DNA of 64,000 bases from Phycisphaerales bacterium (GCA_020427395.1 JAGQON010000010.1:37616-101615), one strand, 5' to 3'. Positions 7,012 through 16,774 are shown, counted from the stretch's first letter. Made by a program: numbers and translations. Notes: a model not told the origin generated them from the sequence alone.

Positions 7012-7860
7012 ATGGACGAGAAACTCACCGACATTGAGAGAGCATGGCTGGTGTCGCTCGATGCCCTGCTCGTGCAGACCACAGTGGACGCACACGGGGC
7101 GGTCGCCGGTCGGTTCATCGATCTTTGGGACAGTGGCGGCCCGACCTTCCGGGCCGAGCTTGCCAAGCGGGCGTCGCTTTGGCGACAGCGGCATGTCAAG
7201 GTGCAACAACTCATCCTGAACAGCCACGGTGTGTGCGAGCGACTCGTCCGGCTCATGGGTGACCCCGAGCCTCCGCAACGGAAGCCGGTGAAGACCAAGT
7301 CAAAGCCTCCACGGGATCGAGTTGTGCCGAGCCGCCGGAAGCACGCCCCGGTGCAGGAGATCACCGAGGATGAGGCCGCCAAGTTCATGGCGATGCTCGA
7401 TGCTGAAGGCATTGCCGAGGTGTTCGACCCCGGCGTCAGCATTCTCGATGACAAGCTGTACCGGCCGCCGTTGATCATCCTCAACAAGGTGAGCGTGTTC
7501 TACGAGGACATCGCACCGGCGTACGAGCGTGAAGCGATCGATCGGCGGTGGGATCCCGTTGAGCGTGAGCCGGCGATCGCATTGGCGTTCGACCTCGCGT
7601 TACTCGTCACGCTTCGGGAGAGTCGGTGGACCTGGGTGATCTCCGATCGGCACTTTGGCCGACTCCCATGGGGACACCCGTGCAAGGTCACGCCGGAGGG
7701 GCGGCCGGGGTGGAAGCTGATCACCGGACTGCTTGATCGAGCCGGGCTCATCGAACGGCGGACCGGGCAGACGTGGCGGCTCACTCGCGAGGCACGCCCT
7801 GTCATCGCCAACCATCTAATGCCGGCCTGGGTTGCTGTCGCAGCATCTGGTCGAGACTGA
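7012..7860 (+). CDS. Hypothetical protein with C-terminal winged-helix-like region
   Basis: This is a 282-residue soluble protein of unknown family. ATG 7012 is preceded by GGAG. A Lys/Arg-rich linker (about 88-112, KPVKTKSKPPRDR) divides a helical N-terminal part from a C-terminal part. Near the end, GWKLITGLLDRAGLIERRTGQTWRLT (in two pieces about 232-258) has the helix-helix-wing look of a winged HTH. The 128-nt leader holds an AT-rich stretch and a CGACGGC/GCCGTCG inverted repeat (about 6974-6990). It is the last gene of the mobility part of the island, convergent with the metal operon. Confidence 0.5.
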   Translation: MDEKLTDIERAWLVSLDALLVQTTVDAHGAVAGRFIDLWDSGGPTFRAELAKRASLWRQRHVKVQQLILNSHGVCERLVRLMGDPEPPQRKPVKTKSKPPRDRVVPSRRKHAPVQEITEDEAAKFMAMLDAEGIAEVFDPGVSILDDKLYRPPLIILNKVSVFYEDIAPAYEREAIDRRWDPVEREPAIALAFDLALLVTLRESRWTWVISDRHFGRLPWGHPCKVTPEGRPGWKLITGLLDRAGLIERRTGQTWRLTREARPVIANHLMPAWVAVAASGRD

Positions 7861-8057
7861 CGTAGCATTAAGCATCGATGGCGTCGTGAACCGTCACGAC
7901 GCACAACACTATCTTACATCATTGCACTCATTTCGCCGAGTGCACGGATTTGAAGTGCGGCTGTCGAGTGTCAGCTTGAAGCAGTTATCGACAGCGTCAA
8001 TGTCGGCCGCGAATTCGGACAGGGCTGACCTGCTGGGGCAACAGCCTCACTTCAGCC
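7861..8057. other. Convergent intergenic region with a perfect 9-bp hairpin
   Basis: Between the rightward 7012 gene and the leftward metal operon I see no credible gene. GCGTCGTGA (7881-7889) and TCACGACGC (7894-7902) form a perfect stem with a 4-nt loop. It lacks a T-tract on either strand, so its role as a bidirectional terminator is only possible. Confidence 0.4.
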
Positions 8058-8996
8058 CTAGCTTCCGCTACCAGCCGGCTTGTTAGGTGAGTGATCAGTC
8101 ACTAATCCAGAACTGAACATAGATACGGGAATGGGCTCAATCGTCACATGCTTGATGCCGTGGTCGCTCCCGAGCGATCGACGAACACGCTCGATGATAT
8201 CGGAAGTCGCGGTGAGAGGGGACTCGTCGCGGATCGCGATCTGAGCTTCAAGGGAGACGGCATGTTCGTCAATTGGCCAGACATGGAGATGGCCGACGTC
8301 CTGGACACCCTCAACCTCGCGGATGGTCGATGCGATTGCGTCGAGTGCGAGTTCGTCCGGGGTGCTCTGCATCAGAATCCGGATACACCGCTTCATAGGC
8401 GACCACGAGATCCACACGATGTAGACCGAGATTCCGATGGTCGCAACGATGTCGGTCCAGTACCAGTCGAACAGGATGATCAGGGTGCCGGTGATAATGA
8501 CCGCCACCGAGGCGAGAGCGTCCGCGACGTTGTGAAGGAACGCCGCCTTGATGTTCACGCTCTCCTTCGACATCGTGTAGGTCAGAACGGCCGTCGCGGC
8601 ATCGACAACCAGTGCAATGCAGGCGATGATGACGACCATCCAGCCGTCGATCTCGGGACGGTCGAAGGTGCGGTTGATGGCCTCAATGAGCAGATAGCCC
8701 GCGATGACCATGATGGAGGTGAGGTTTATCAGGCCGCCGACCACCTCGGCTCGCCCGTAGCCGAAGGTGCGTTGCTCATCCGCGGGACGCCTGGAAATAC
8801 GCCGAGCAATCAGGGCAAGGAGCAGTCCGGCTGCATCGCTGAAGTTATGCAGCGCGTCCGCGATCAGCGAAAGGCTCCCGGAGAGCACGCCCCCGATGAC
8901 CTGGGCCGCAGTGAGCAGCAGATTAATGACGACGGCGATACCCAGCCGTTTCGATCCAATATCAGCACCGTGATTGTGGTGGTTCGTCTGTGTCAT
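8058..8996 (-). CDS. CDF-family divalent metal efflux transporter (CzcD/ZitB-like)
   Basis: This 312-residue inner-membrane cation diffusion facilitator exports Zn2+ or related ions by proton exchange. A short His-containing N-terminus (TNHHNHG) precedes six membrane segments and a cytoplasmic C-terminal domain (from about 215, TPDELALDAIAS...VEGVQDVGHLHVW), which is typical of the full-length family. The zinc-site pairs are present: HNFSD in TM2 and HNVAD in TM5 (HxxxD twice). It is the last gene of the leftward metal operon; its start overlaps the stop of the SRPBCC gene (ATGA). Full length differs from the shortened CDF protein at 17331. Confidence 0.93.
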   Translation of the reverse strand: MTQTNHHNHGADIGSKRLGIAVVINLLLTAAQVIGGVLSGSLSLIADALHNFSDAAGLLLALIARRISRRPADEQRTFGYGRAEVVGGLINLTSIMVIAGYLLIEAINRTFDRPEIDGWMVVIIACIALVVDAATAVLTYTMSKESVNIKAAFLHNVADALASVAVIITGTLIILFDWYWTDIVATIGISVYIVWISWSPMKRCIRILMQSTPDELALDAIASTIREVEGVQDVGHLHVWPIDEHAVSLEAQIAIRDESPLTATSDIIERVRRSLGSDHGIKHVTIEPIPVSMFSSGLVTDHSPNKPAGSGS

Positions 8997-9505
8997 CGGC
9001 GCTCACCGCGGGCGATGCTTCCCTCCAGTCGCCCAGCGAAGTACTCGAGCTCGACGAGCGTGTGGCGGTAGGCGGCCGACCTGAATCGGAGTAGTGTGCC
9101 GATGACGCGCTCGATCACCCAGCCTACGAGGCCTTTCGGGAACTCGCCCCATACGCGATGGACGAGCCGTACACCGTCGCCCTCGGGCTCGATCCGAAAG
9201 TCGCCGCCTTCCTTGACCCTGACACACATTCCAAACGGCTTGTAGATAGCCTCGCCGGTCCAAGAGAACGCACGACCCGGCCGCGTGTCGTGCACCGTCG
9301 CGGTGAGTTCGCCGGTCAAGGGACCGACACCTTCGCGTTGCCACCAGCGCAGGCCATCACGGAGGGGCTGTTTGGGCTCGGTCAGTACCTCGGTGCCCTT
9401 GTGCTCGGGGTTCGATGGCTCCCATTCGCCCTCGAAGTCCGAGATCAGTTCCCATGCTTCAGTTGCGGTTGCTTCGGCATGGACGTTTGCGGTCACATCG
9501 ATCAT
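8993..9505 (-). CDS. SRPBCC (START/polyketide cyclase-like) superfamily protein
   Basis: This is a 170-residue soluble protein with the SRPBCC pattern: an N-terminal strand IDVTANVHAEATATEAWELI, a central series of strands (WWQREGVGPLTGELTATVHD; FSWTGEA) and a long C-terminal helix (VIERVIGTLLRFRSAAYRHT). Members bind hydrophobic ligands or act as cyclases; the ligand is unknown. It sits between the His-rich lipoprotein and the CDF gene, 3 nt from one and overlapping the other, so it is co-expressed with metal efflux. Its use there is unclear. Confidence 0.75.
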   Translation of the reverse strand: MIDVTANVHAEATATEAWELISDFEGEWEPSNPEHKGTEVLTEPKQPLRDGLRWWQREGVGPLTGELTATVHDTRPGRAFSWTGEAIYKPFGMCVRVKEGGDFRIEPEGDGVRLVHRVWGEFPKGLVGWVIERVIGTLLRFRSAAYRHTLVELEYFAGRLEGSIARGERR

Positions 9506-9508
9506 GGC

Positions 9509-10021
9509 TTATCCCTCAAGAGGCATCGAGCCGACAGTGCGATTTCCGTTGACGGACTCGATCTCGATCCAGAGACTCGCACCGTCCATCGTCGAGGGCG
9601 ATTCGGTCTGGCCGTGGAAATGGTCGTCGTGGGCGTCCGCCTTCGATTTCAGCGCGCCCGTCCCGGCCTCATCGCCGATCCAGAAACGCACGGTGGCGGG
9701 GATCGGCCCGGATTCGACTTCGAGATCGAGGTGCACCTCCGATGATGGTCGGATGTCGCTGGACACTGAGACCGCCAGCTTCGTTCCGGCGATCGTCACG
9801 CTACCGAGAGACCGCATCTCACCGTGGTCATGATCGTCGTGTTCACCCTCGGCGTGGTCGTGCCCCTCATGGTCGTCGCCGTCACCAGCGTGATCATGAC
9901 CGTCGTCCGCGGTGTGTGTCTCGGCGGACTTTGATTCTGAGGACTCCCCGCAGCCGGGTAACGAGATCGAAAGCGCGACGGTCGTGCTGGCGGCGGCGAG
10001 AATCTTGAAAAGGTCGTTCAT
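9509..10021 (-). CDS. His/Asp-rich lipoprotein, probable periplasmic metal-binding protein
   Basis: This 170-residue protein has a lipoprotein signal peptide (lipobox LPGC, Cys24) and a strongly His/Asp-rich stretch (about 35-67, DDGHDHAGDGDDHEGHDHAEG...). The rest is a beta-rich domain with a second cluster (DAHDDHFHG, about 130-138). It is 2 nt downstream of the RND pump gene. The His clusters suggest binding of Zn2+, Cu+ or Ni2+ at the membrane surface, either as buffer or as metal donor to the pump. Confidence 0.75.
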   Translation of the reverse strand: MNDLFKILAAASTTVALSISLPGCGESSESKSAETHTADDGHDHAGDGDDHEGHDHAEGEHDDHDHGEMRSLGSVTIAGTKLAVSVSSDIRPSSEVHLDLEVESGPIPATVRFWIGDEAGTGALKSKADAHDDHFHGQTESPSTMDGASLWIEIESVNGNRTVGSMPLEG

Positions 10022-10023
10022 GA

Positions 10024-13000
10024 TCAGGACTCCTTCGAGGTGATGGTCTTGGGTCGGCGGAATATGCCCACGAGACGCGTGAGCACAGATGGGTGATCAG
10101 CGGGACGACGCTCAGGCTTGTGCCCAAAAACGAGCGAGTACCCCGCCGGAACAACGATCAGGTTCAGGAATGTGGAGGTCAACAGACCCCCGAGGGTGAC
10201 GATGGCGAGGGGCGCGAGCAGTTCGCTGCCCGGTTCTCCCGCGGCGAGCGCCAGAGGGACAAGCCCGAGCGCCGCTGAGATCGCGGTCATCAGGATCGGC
10301 ACAAGCCGTTCCATCGACCCCTGAACAATGGCTTCTCCGAGCGGCACACCTTCGTGCTGCATCAGATGGTTGTAGTGGTTGATGAGCAGGATGCCATTAC
10401 GGACCGCGATGCCGAAGAGGGTTATGAAACCAACAAGGCTGGCGATGGAGATCACCGGCGGGATATACGGGCCCCCGATGCCGACGAGGGCGAGCGTGTT
10501 TGCGATCGGGCCGCCCCCCTCGCTGATGTAGATCGCGGCGATGCCGCCGATCAACGCGAGGGGCATGTTGAGCATGACGAGCACCGCCGCCCGCATCGAC
10601 CCAGTGGAGATCTGGAGCAGCATGAGCATGATGAGTGCGACGGCAATGCCCGCGACGAGGATCGTCCGTGACGCGGACTGCTGCGCTTCAAACTGACCTC
10701 CGTAGGACACGGTCATGCCAGCCCGCTGGACAATGGGATCGACACGCTCCTGCACCTGGGCGACAAGGTCGCCCAGATTGGACCCCTCGGCCACATTGAG
10801 CGACACCACGGCTTTCCGTTGAGCGTTCTCGCGAGTGATCAGATTGCTTGATCGTTCCGGACCGATATCAGCGACATCGCTCAAACGAACGGTGGCCCCT
10901 CCCCGGCCACGGAGAAGCAGGTCTCGGACCTGCCGGAACGACTCACGTTCCTCAGGTGCGAGCCGAACGACGAGATCATACTGCCGAACACCTTGGTTGA
11001 CGGTGTCCACAACCTCGCCATAGAGGGCTTCGCGGACTTGCTCCGCGGCGTCGGCGGGGCTGAGACCGACCGCCGCGAGTTCCGCATGGCGGTAGCGGAT
11101 TGGCAAAGAAGTGATCAATACCTCTCGGTTGGCGTTGACATCACGAGCGCCCGGCAGGCCTTGGAGTTCGGCCTCAATCGCCTTGGCGACATCACGAAGC
11201 TCGGTCAGATTTTCACCGAAGACATTGATGGCGATCGCCGCGGGCGTGCCCGACAGCACATGGCTGAGCCGGTGCTCGATGGGCTGGCCAACCATCGTGG
11301 TGATCCCCGGTACGGCCCCGAGGATGCGGTCGATCTGTTCTCGCACCTCGAACCGGTCGCTCCCCGCATCAACGGTGACCTCGATCTCGGAGTTGCTGAC
11401 CGGCTCGGCATGCTCGTCACGTTCGGCCCGGCCGGTACGCCGGGAGACGGAACGGACCCCGTCGATCTGGACGAGTTGCTTCTCGACCTCCGTCGCGAGC
11501 CGATCGCTCTCGACGATCGAAGTGCCGGGAGGAGCGAGCAGAAAGACCGTGAAGGTGCCCTCATTGAACGACGGAAGGAACGAGCTGCCGAACGTGCTCG
11601 CGAGCAGGAGTGCGCCGGCGGTCACGGCACCGGCGGTGCCGAGCACCCACGCCCGGTACCGAATGGCCGCTCGGAGTGAAGGCTCGTACGCCCTTTTCAG
11701 AAGGCGGACCAGGAATCCGTCTCGGTCCTCGTGCTTGCCTCCGAGTTTGCCCTTGAGAAGGAACCGGCACATCGCGGGCACGACCGTCAGGGCCACGACC
11801 AGCGACGCAAGGATCGAGATCATGTAAGTAAGTGCCAAGGGCTGGAAAAACCGGCCTTCGAGCCCCTGCAGGAAGAGAAGCGGCACGAACACCATGACGA
11901 TGATGACCGTCGCGAAGACCATCGCCGGTCGGATTTCGTTGCTGGCGTCGAAGATGACCTCAGTAAACGGACGCCGATCCGCCTCGGGGAAGGCCCGGTT
12001 CTGCTTCAAGCGGCGGAAAACATTCTCAACATCGATGATTGCGTCGTCGACGAGCACGCCGATCGCCACAGTGAGCCCTCCGAGAGTCATGACATTCAGC
12101 CCGAGATTCAACGCATCCATCATCAAGAGGCCAACGGCCAGTGAGATCGGGATTGCGGTAAGTGTGATGAGCGTTGTCCGCAGATTCATCAGAAACAGAA
12201 CGAGCACGACGAGCACGATGATGACCGCCTCGCCGAGCACCTTGGTCACATTGTGGACCGCCCGGTCGATGAAGTGCGACTGTCGGACGACATCTCGGTT
12301 GAGCACGACGCCCTCGGGCAGTGTCGGCTCGATCTGATCAAAGAGCGCATCAAGACTGTCGGTCAGGGCGAGCGTGTTCGTGCCCGGTGACTTCTGGATA
12401 GACAGCACGACAGCGGGTTCGCCCCCCTCAGAAGCCGTGCCCCGCTTGATCGCCGGCCCGAGGATAACCTCGGCAACCTGACCGATCGTCACGGGCACGC
12501 CCTCGTGATACTTGATGATCGTGTTGGCGATGTCCTCCGGGCGCGTCACCCGGCTCTGCTGACGGATCGGGATCTCGAAGTTGTCCACATTCACCAAGTA
12601 GCCGCCGCTCGCGGTGCTGTGCGCGCCGCCCGCGGCCTCGACCACATCCGTGATGGTCAGGTCGTAGAGCCTCAGCCGCTCCTGATCGACGTTGACCTGA
12701 TACTCTGGTAGCTCGCCGCCGATCGCGACGACTTGGGCGACACCGGGCACCGCGAGGATTTTGTTACGCAGCTCGAACTCGCCGTAGGAGCGGAGTTGCA
12801 TGGGGTTGGCCGAGCCGTCGGGCGACGACAGGGAGATCAGCATGATCTCGCCCGCGATAGACGTAATCGGCGTGATGAATGGCTCGACCTCATCGGGAAG
12901 GTTTTCGCGAGCGGTGACGAGCCGCTCAGAGACGAGTTGACGGGCATCGTAGAGGTCAGTACCCCATTCGAGGTCCACCCAGACGATACCGAGTCCGATC

Positions 13001-13260
13001 GCACTCGCGCTTCGGACACGGCGGACACCCGTCATACCGTTGACGGCAGTCTCAATAGGGAAAGTGACATACTGCTCGACCTCGTCGGCGGCGAGCCCTC
13101 CGGACTCGGCCATGATCGTGACGGTCGGCGCGTTGAGTTCGGGGAACACATCAACGCTCATCCTCGGCAAGCGATAGCCGGCGTAGCCGACGATCATGAT
13201 CGCCGCGATGAGCACGAGCGTTGAATAACGGAGTGAGAAACGAATGACGGCTTTCAACAT
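10024..13260 (-). CDS. HME-type RND heavy-metal efflux pump, inner-membrane subunit (module 1)
   Basis: This 1078-residue RND permease of the CusA/CzcA family drives metal export across the envelope with the adaptor and TolC-type channel encoded upstream. Length and the two-fold pattern of twelve membrane segments with two large periplasmic loops are typical. The proton-relay segment in TM4 reads GGLTVAIGVLVDDAIIDVENVF, with paired Asp and the conserved EN, but without the DFG of Zn/Co-type pumps. The position of the CusA methionine cluster reads RLSHVLSG, so copper specificity is not evident. Its C-terminal tail is basic. It belongs to the same leftward operon as the CDF gene; the 3-nt gap to the adaptor supports one transcript. 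Confidence 0.93.
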   Translation of the reverse strand: MLKAVIRFSLRYSTLVLIAAIMIVGYAGYRLPRMSVDVFPELNAPTVTIMAESGGLAADEVEQYVTFPIETAVNGMTGVRRVRSASAIGLGIVWVDLEWGTDLYDARQLVSERLVTARENLPDEVEPFITPITSIAGEIMLISLSSPDGSANPMQLRSYGEFELRNKILAVPGVAQVVAIGGELPEYQVNVDQERLRLYDLTITDVVEAAGGAHSTASGGYLVNVDNFEIPIRQQSRVTRPEDIANTIIKYHEGVPVTIGQVAEVILGPAIKRGTASEGGEPAVVLSIQKSPGTNTLALTDSLDALFDQIEPTLPEGVVLNRDVVRQSHFIDRAVHNVTKVLGEAVIIVLVVLVLFLMNLRTTLITLTAIPISLAVGLLMMDALNLGLNVMTLGGLTVAIGVLVDDAIIDVENVFRRLKQNRAFPEADRRPFTEVIFDASNEIRPAMVFATVIIVMVFVPLLFLQGLEGRFFQPLALTYMISILASLVVALTVVPAMCRFLLKGKLGGKHEDRDGFLVRLLKRAYEPSLRAAIRYRAWVLGTAGAVTAGALLLASTFGSSFLPSFNEGTFTVFLLAPPGTSIVESDRLATEVEKQLVQIDGVRSVSRRTGRAERDEHAEPVSNSEIEVTVDAGSDRFEVREQIDRILGAVPGITTMVGQPIEHRLSHVLSGTPAAIAINVFGENLTELRDVAKAIEAELQGLPGARDVNANREVLITSLPIRYRHAELAAVGLSPADAAEQVREALYGEVVDTVNQGVRQYDLVVRLAPEERESFRQVRDLLLRGRGGATVRLSDVADIGPERSSNLITRENAQRKAVVSLNVAEGSNLGDLVAQVQERVDPIVQRAGMTVSYGGQFEAQQSASRTILVAGIAVALIMLMLLQISTGSMRAAVLVMLNMPLALIGGIAAIYISEGGGPIANTLALVGIGGPYIPPVISIASLVGFITLFGIAVRNGILLINHYNHLMQHEGVPLGEAIVQGSMERLVPILMTAISAALGLVPLALAAGEPGSELLAPLAIVTLGGLLTSTFLNLIVVPAGYSLVFGHKPERRPADHPSVLTRLVGIFRRPKTITSKES

Positions 13261-13263
13261 GGC

Positions 13264-14733
13264 TCAATCCTCCCCTTCGTGGAATGTGCCATCGGAGTGG
13301 AAGTGGCCACCCTTCTGGATCGAACCGCTAGTGGCGAGCATGAGCTGAAAAGCACCGTCGAGGACGACCTCGTCGCCGTCACGAAGACCGCTGAGCAGGG
13401 CGACCCAACGCCCATCGTCGAGACCGAGGTCGGCCTCCATGCGGATCGCCTCGTTCGGGTTGCTCGGGTTGCGACGGAAGATGACGGGTGAGAGCCCATC
13501 ACGCTGCACGGCGGCGAGCGGAATGGCGAGTTCGGGCGAAGCCGTCGAGTCGGTCACGATCTCGAGTTGAGCCGAGACGCCCGGTCGGGCCCATGGCTTG
13601 AGTTCATCGGGTACGACGAACAGTTCGAGTGTGCGGTCGTTTGGGTCGCCTGCCAGCCCGAGCGAGATGGTGCCGTCCATCGTCGCGGTCAGAGGCACGG
13701 CGCGTCCCGCGGCAGTCGGCGTCGGCGGGACGATCCGAGCCGAGAGCCCGTCCCGCAGCACACCCAGGTCGCTTTGGAGCCCGGACGCACGGAAACGGAG
13801 CCGATCGGGCTGCACGACGGTGACGACGGGTGTCTTCTCGTCCGCCCACGAGCCGTAGGTCAGGCCCAACATCTCCACGACGCCGGCTTCAGACGCAGTG
13901 ACCTCGATTGCGGCGATCGTGGCCCAAACAGGCTCGGTCCCATGAGGCGTCTCGACGGTTCGGGCGAGTTCGTCCCTCGAACGGGAAACGACGGAGGAGG
14001 CGGCGTCGAGCAGATAGTCCAGGCGTGACCGGGCCGCACGAAGATCAGCAACGGTCTGCTGCCGGTTCGCTCCAAGTTCCGCCTTCTTCTCCATCACGTT
14101 GGCAAGGTCAGCGCGAGTGCTCGCGAGTGCTGCCCGGGCTTGGGCGAGCTCATCGACGCGACCGCCGCCCGCCTCACGGACCGACTGCAACTGTTCGACC
14201 CGCTCGTTCCAGACTGCGACACTCTCGTGGAGGCTGTCCTCGTGCTGCTGGTGCGCTGCGAGCAGCGGCTCAAAGGTCTCAAGACGTGCACCCAGCCGCT
14301 CGATCTGTGACTCGGCGTCGGCCAGTTGCTGCTGAATCTCCCGCCACGCCGGCGAATCGAGCCGGTAGAGCGGTTGGCCCGCTTGGACCCGGTCGAACTG
14401 CTCGACGAGCAGCTCAACACGACCGGGGACGGCGGTCCGGTACTCGCGTCGCGCCGTGGGCAGGTACTCGAACCGACCCGGCACGCGGAGAGTCTGCTCG
14501 ACCCGCCGGCGCTCGACCTTGACGAAGCTGATGCCGAGGTTCGACCGAACCGCGGCCGGGATGGTAACACGGTCGGACCCGGTTGCCTCGGTCTCGGCTT
14601 CTGAGGCGTGGTCATGCCCGTCGCCATCGCCGTGCTCGGCAATACGTTGCTCGTTGGAATCTGATCGATCGCAGGACACAAGGAACACAGTGGCGATCGA
14701 GAACACAAGGACGAAGATCAAGGTCCGGATCAT
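13264..14733 (-). CDS. RND periplasmic adaptor, His-tailed (module 1)
   Basis: This is a 489-residue membrane-fusion protein linking pump and outer-membrane channel. It has a lipoprotein-type signal (FLVSC, Cys21), a His/Asp patch (GDGDGHDHASE, about 36-46), a barrel-sandwich hybrid region around 105-130, a long helical hairpin (about 130-255) and beta-barrel regions. The C-terminus ends GGHFHSDGTFHEGED, a His motif resembling CzcB-like adaptors and likely to bind metal. It overlaps the thioredoxin-like gene upstream by 4 nt and sits 3 nt from the pump gene. Confidence 0.9.
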   Translation of the reverse strand: MIRTLIFVLVFSIATVFLVSCDRSDSNEQRIAEHGDGDGHDHASEAETEATGSDRVTIPAAVRSNLGISFVKVERRRVEQTLRVPGRFEYLPTARREYRTAVPGRVELLVEQFDRVQAGQPLYRLDSPAWREIQQQLADAESQIERLGARLETFEPLLAAHQQHEDSLHESVAVWNERVEQLQSVREAGGGRVDELAQARAALASTRADLANVMEKKAELGANRQQTVADLRAARSRLDYLLDAASSVVSRSRDELARTVETPHGTEPVWATIAAIEVTASEAGVVEMLGLTYGSWADEKTPVVTVVQPDRLRFRASGLQSDLGVLRDGLSARIVPPTPTAAGRAVPLTATMDGTISLGLAGDPNDRTLELFVVPDELKPWARPGVSAQLEIVTDSTASPELAIPLAAVQRDGLSPVIFRRNPSNPNEAIRMEADLGLDDGRWVALLSGLRDGDEVVLDGAFQLMLATSGSIQKGGHFHSDGTFHEGED

Positions 14734-15215
14734 CCCTCACCCCCTTCGCCATCCGCGATGTGTGCGCATGCGACTTGGAGGCGAGTGACGAGTTCGCTCA
14801 CCGAAGGTACGCCATCGGGTCCTTCGTACATACGGCAGCCCATCGAAGGCATCGTCGGTGCCTCCATGCCGAATAGATCAGATCCATTCACGAGTACCGT
14901 TGGAGCGGGATACCCGCGACGGAGGTCTGATGTAGCTAAAGATTGCTGGTCGATCTGGACAAGATCCACGTCTTGTCCGAGTATGCTTATCGCCTGTTCG
15001 AGCCGCTCCTTCATAATCGGCGTGAGCGGGCAGCCGTCGAATCCGAGTAAAGTGATTGACATGGTTGTTTCTCGATTATTAGGAGCAATGCTCACTGGCC
15101 TTTGGCTGTTTGTGGTCGCATGCTGCCGTTGATCCGTTGCGCTGTTGCAGGCGGCCAGCGTCAGCGGCAGAACTGCCGCGAGGGCGATCGCGATCGCCCG
15201 TTCCATGATGTTCAT
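14730..15215 (-). CDS. Thioredoxin-fold lipoprotein inside the RND operon
   Basis: This 161-residue protein has a signal peptide with lipobox (LAAC, Cys23). Residues from about 52 show the start of a thioredoxin-like fold: SITLLGFDGCPLTPIMKERL, with a single Cys in the DGCP position where redoxins have their active-site loop, then an RGYPAPTVLVNGSDLFG element with the usual cis-Pro region. The pattern resembles small DF-type (seleno)proteins. Its start overlaps the TolC stop and its end overlaps the adaptor start. A role in thiol chemistry or metal relay is inferred. An internal ATG (MSITLL) could give a cytosolic form. Confidence 0.65.
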   Translation of the reverse strand: MNIMERAIAIALAAVLPLTLAACNSATDQRQHATTNSQRPVSIAPNNRETTMSITLLGFDGCPLTPIMKERLEQAISILGQDVDLVQIDQQSLATSDLRRGYPAPTVLVNGSDLFGMEAPTMPSMGCRMYEGPDGVPSVSELVTRLQVACAHIADGEGGEG

Positions 15216-16690
15216 CGGGATGCCTCCTCGGCGGGCGTATCGCCTCGCGCGGCGGTATGTGGTGTGTTTGCTGTTGTAGTGTCTTCGTCGGTCGCGGGCT
15301 CGACAGGAGCCGGCATTTCCGGCTCGTCCGGACCGAGCAGGCGCGTGATCTCGATCGCCGCGTCGGTCTCGGCCAGACGAAGATCGAGCAGGCGGCTCTT
15401 GGCCTCGAACCCTCGCGTGACGGTTTCGAGCAAGAGCAGCGTGTTGACCTCCCCAAGATCGATCAGTTGCTCGACTTCGGATGCCTGCTCGTCGAGCATC
15501 GGCACAAGATCACGCTCGAACGCATCTCGCTGCGTTCGCGAGGCGTCGTACGCGGCACGGGCCATCGAGAGCTCGCGAGTCAGGCGCTCGAAGGTAGTCT
15601 CCGCCGCGGCCCGAGCGACCTCGCGGCGAGCCTTCGCTTCCGCGATGCCCGCCCGGTTGGCGTTGAGGATCGGTATCGGAATCGACACGCCAAGAAGGAG
15701 GCGGTCGTCGTTGTCCTCGCTCCCATAGCCCGTGCCTATCGTGATGTCCGGATACTGCTTGCGGACTTCCAGGCGGAGTGTCTCCTCGGCGATCTGATAC
15801 TCGGCCCGCCGCACCGCGAGGGTGGTGTTCGCCTCGATGAGTCGCTCGATCGCACCGCTGATCTCACCGATCGACGCGGGCGGAATCGCCGGCAGCAACT
15901 CCACCGGAGCGTCCGGCGGAAGCCCCATCAAACCGAGAAGTTCGACCCGGGCCCGGGCCTCTGCGAGCACCGCCTCGGCGACATCCGCCCGGGTCTCGAC
16001 CAACTCGGCCCGCAGGAGCCGAGCCTCGACCCGCGTGAGTTCTCCCGCCGTCTCCAGCTGGTCGGTAATGGCGGAGATCCGCTCGACCTGACCGATCACC
16101 TCACGCAGCAATAGGAGCCGCTCGGACGCCACAGACCACGACGCCCAGGCCGAGCGAACCGCGGCCCGCGTGCTCCACTCTGCATCGACGATTCGCCGCA
16201 GCTCGGCCTCGTACGCCGCCCCGGCCCGATCCTTCTCGACGCCGAGCCGACCCGAAATCGGGATCGTCAGGCTCAGCATGAGCCCGTAGTTGAACGGTCC
16301 CGAGAGGACCTCTTCGCCATCGAAGCCGAACTGCGGATCGTCCCACAGCCCCGCAGTGTCGAAGGTTGCGAGCGCGACACCGGCATCAAGCCGAGCGAGC
16401 CGGAGGTCGGGGTTGTAGAACAGCGCGAGCACCTCGCCCTCTGCGGGCGAGAGCCCGTCGTTCGGGTCGAACCGCTCCGGCACCTGGTTGCCGGCCTCGG
16501 AGAGCCGCTCAACGAAATACGAGATGGGTTCAGTTGCAATGAGCCGTGCGTCGAGTGCGGCCCGATGGTCGGCCAGCTCCAGCGGTACCCGTTCATACGA
16601 CTGGCAGCCCGCCAGCACGATTAGGGCGACCGCCGAGCCGAGACCTGGCAGCATGACCCGCGTTCGAGGCGGGCGTTTCAGATTGTCCAT
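15212..16690 (-). CDS. TolC-family outer-membrane channel (module 1)
   Basis: This is a 492-residue outer-membrane factor of the CusC/CzcC type. I start it at ATG 16690 (AGGAA upstream), giving a lipoprotein signal ending LAGC; an ORF start at 16732 only adds a non-signal extension. The two long helical repeats carrying RLARLDAGVALATFDTAG and RRAEYQIAEETLRLEV are typical, as is the glycine/acid-rich tail. It is the second gene of the leftward operon 17200 to 8058. Confidence 0.88.
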   Translation of the reverse strand: MDNLKRPPRTRVMLPGLGSAVALIVLAGCQSYERVPLELADHRAALDARLIATEPISYFVERLSEAGNQVPERFDPNDGLSPAEGEVLALFYNPDLRLARLDAGVALATFDTAGLWDDPQFGFDGEEVLSGPFNYGLMLSLTIPISGRLGVEKDRAGAAYEAELRRIVDAEWSTRAAVRSAWASWSVASERLLLLREVIGQVERISAITDQLETAGELTRVEARLLRAELVETRADVAEAVLAEARARVELLGLMGLPPDAPVELLPAIPPASIGEISGAIERLIEANTTLAVRRAEYQIAEETLRLEVRKQYPDITIGTGYGSEDNDDRLLLGVSIPIPILNANRAGIAEAKARREVARAAAETTFERLTRELSMARAAYDASRTQRDAFERDLVPMLDEQASEVEQLIDLGEVNTLLLLETVTRGFEAKSRLLDLRLAETDAAIEITRLLGPDEPEMPAPVEPATDEDTTTANTPHTAARGDTPAEEASR

Positions 16691-16774
16691 TGTTTTGATT
16701 CCTGTCTGGATCCAATGCGATGACCACCGCAACGGAGAACACCGCCGCAGTACGCGCGAAGGAATAGAAAGGAA

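Noticed and set aside
7832..8086. 84-residue frame at the convergent junction
   Set aside because: It overlaps the end of the 7012 gene and runs into the CDF gene, and it has a TTG-type start without ribosome binding site.
8148..9071. Long plus-strand frame opposite the CDF and SRPBCC genes
   Set aside because: It is the complement shadow of two clear genes, with Asp/Arg-rich composition and no protein family pattern.
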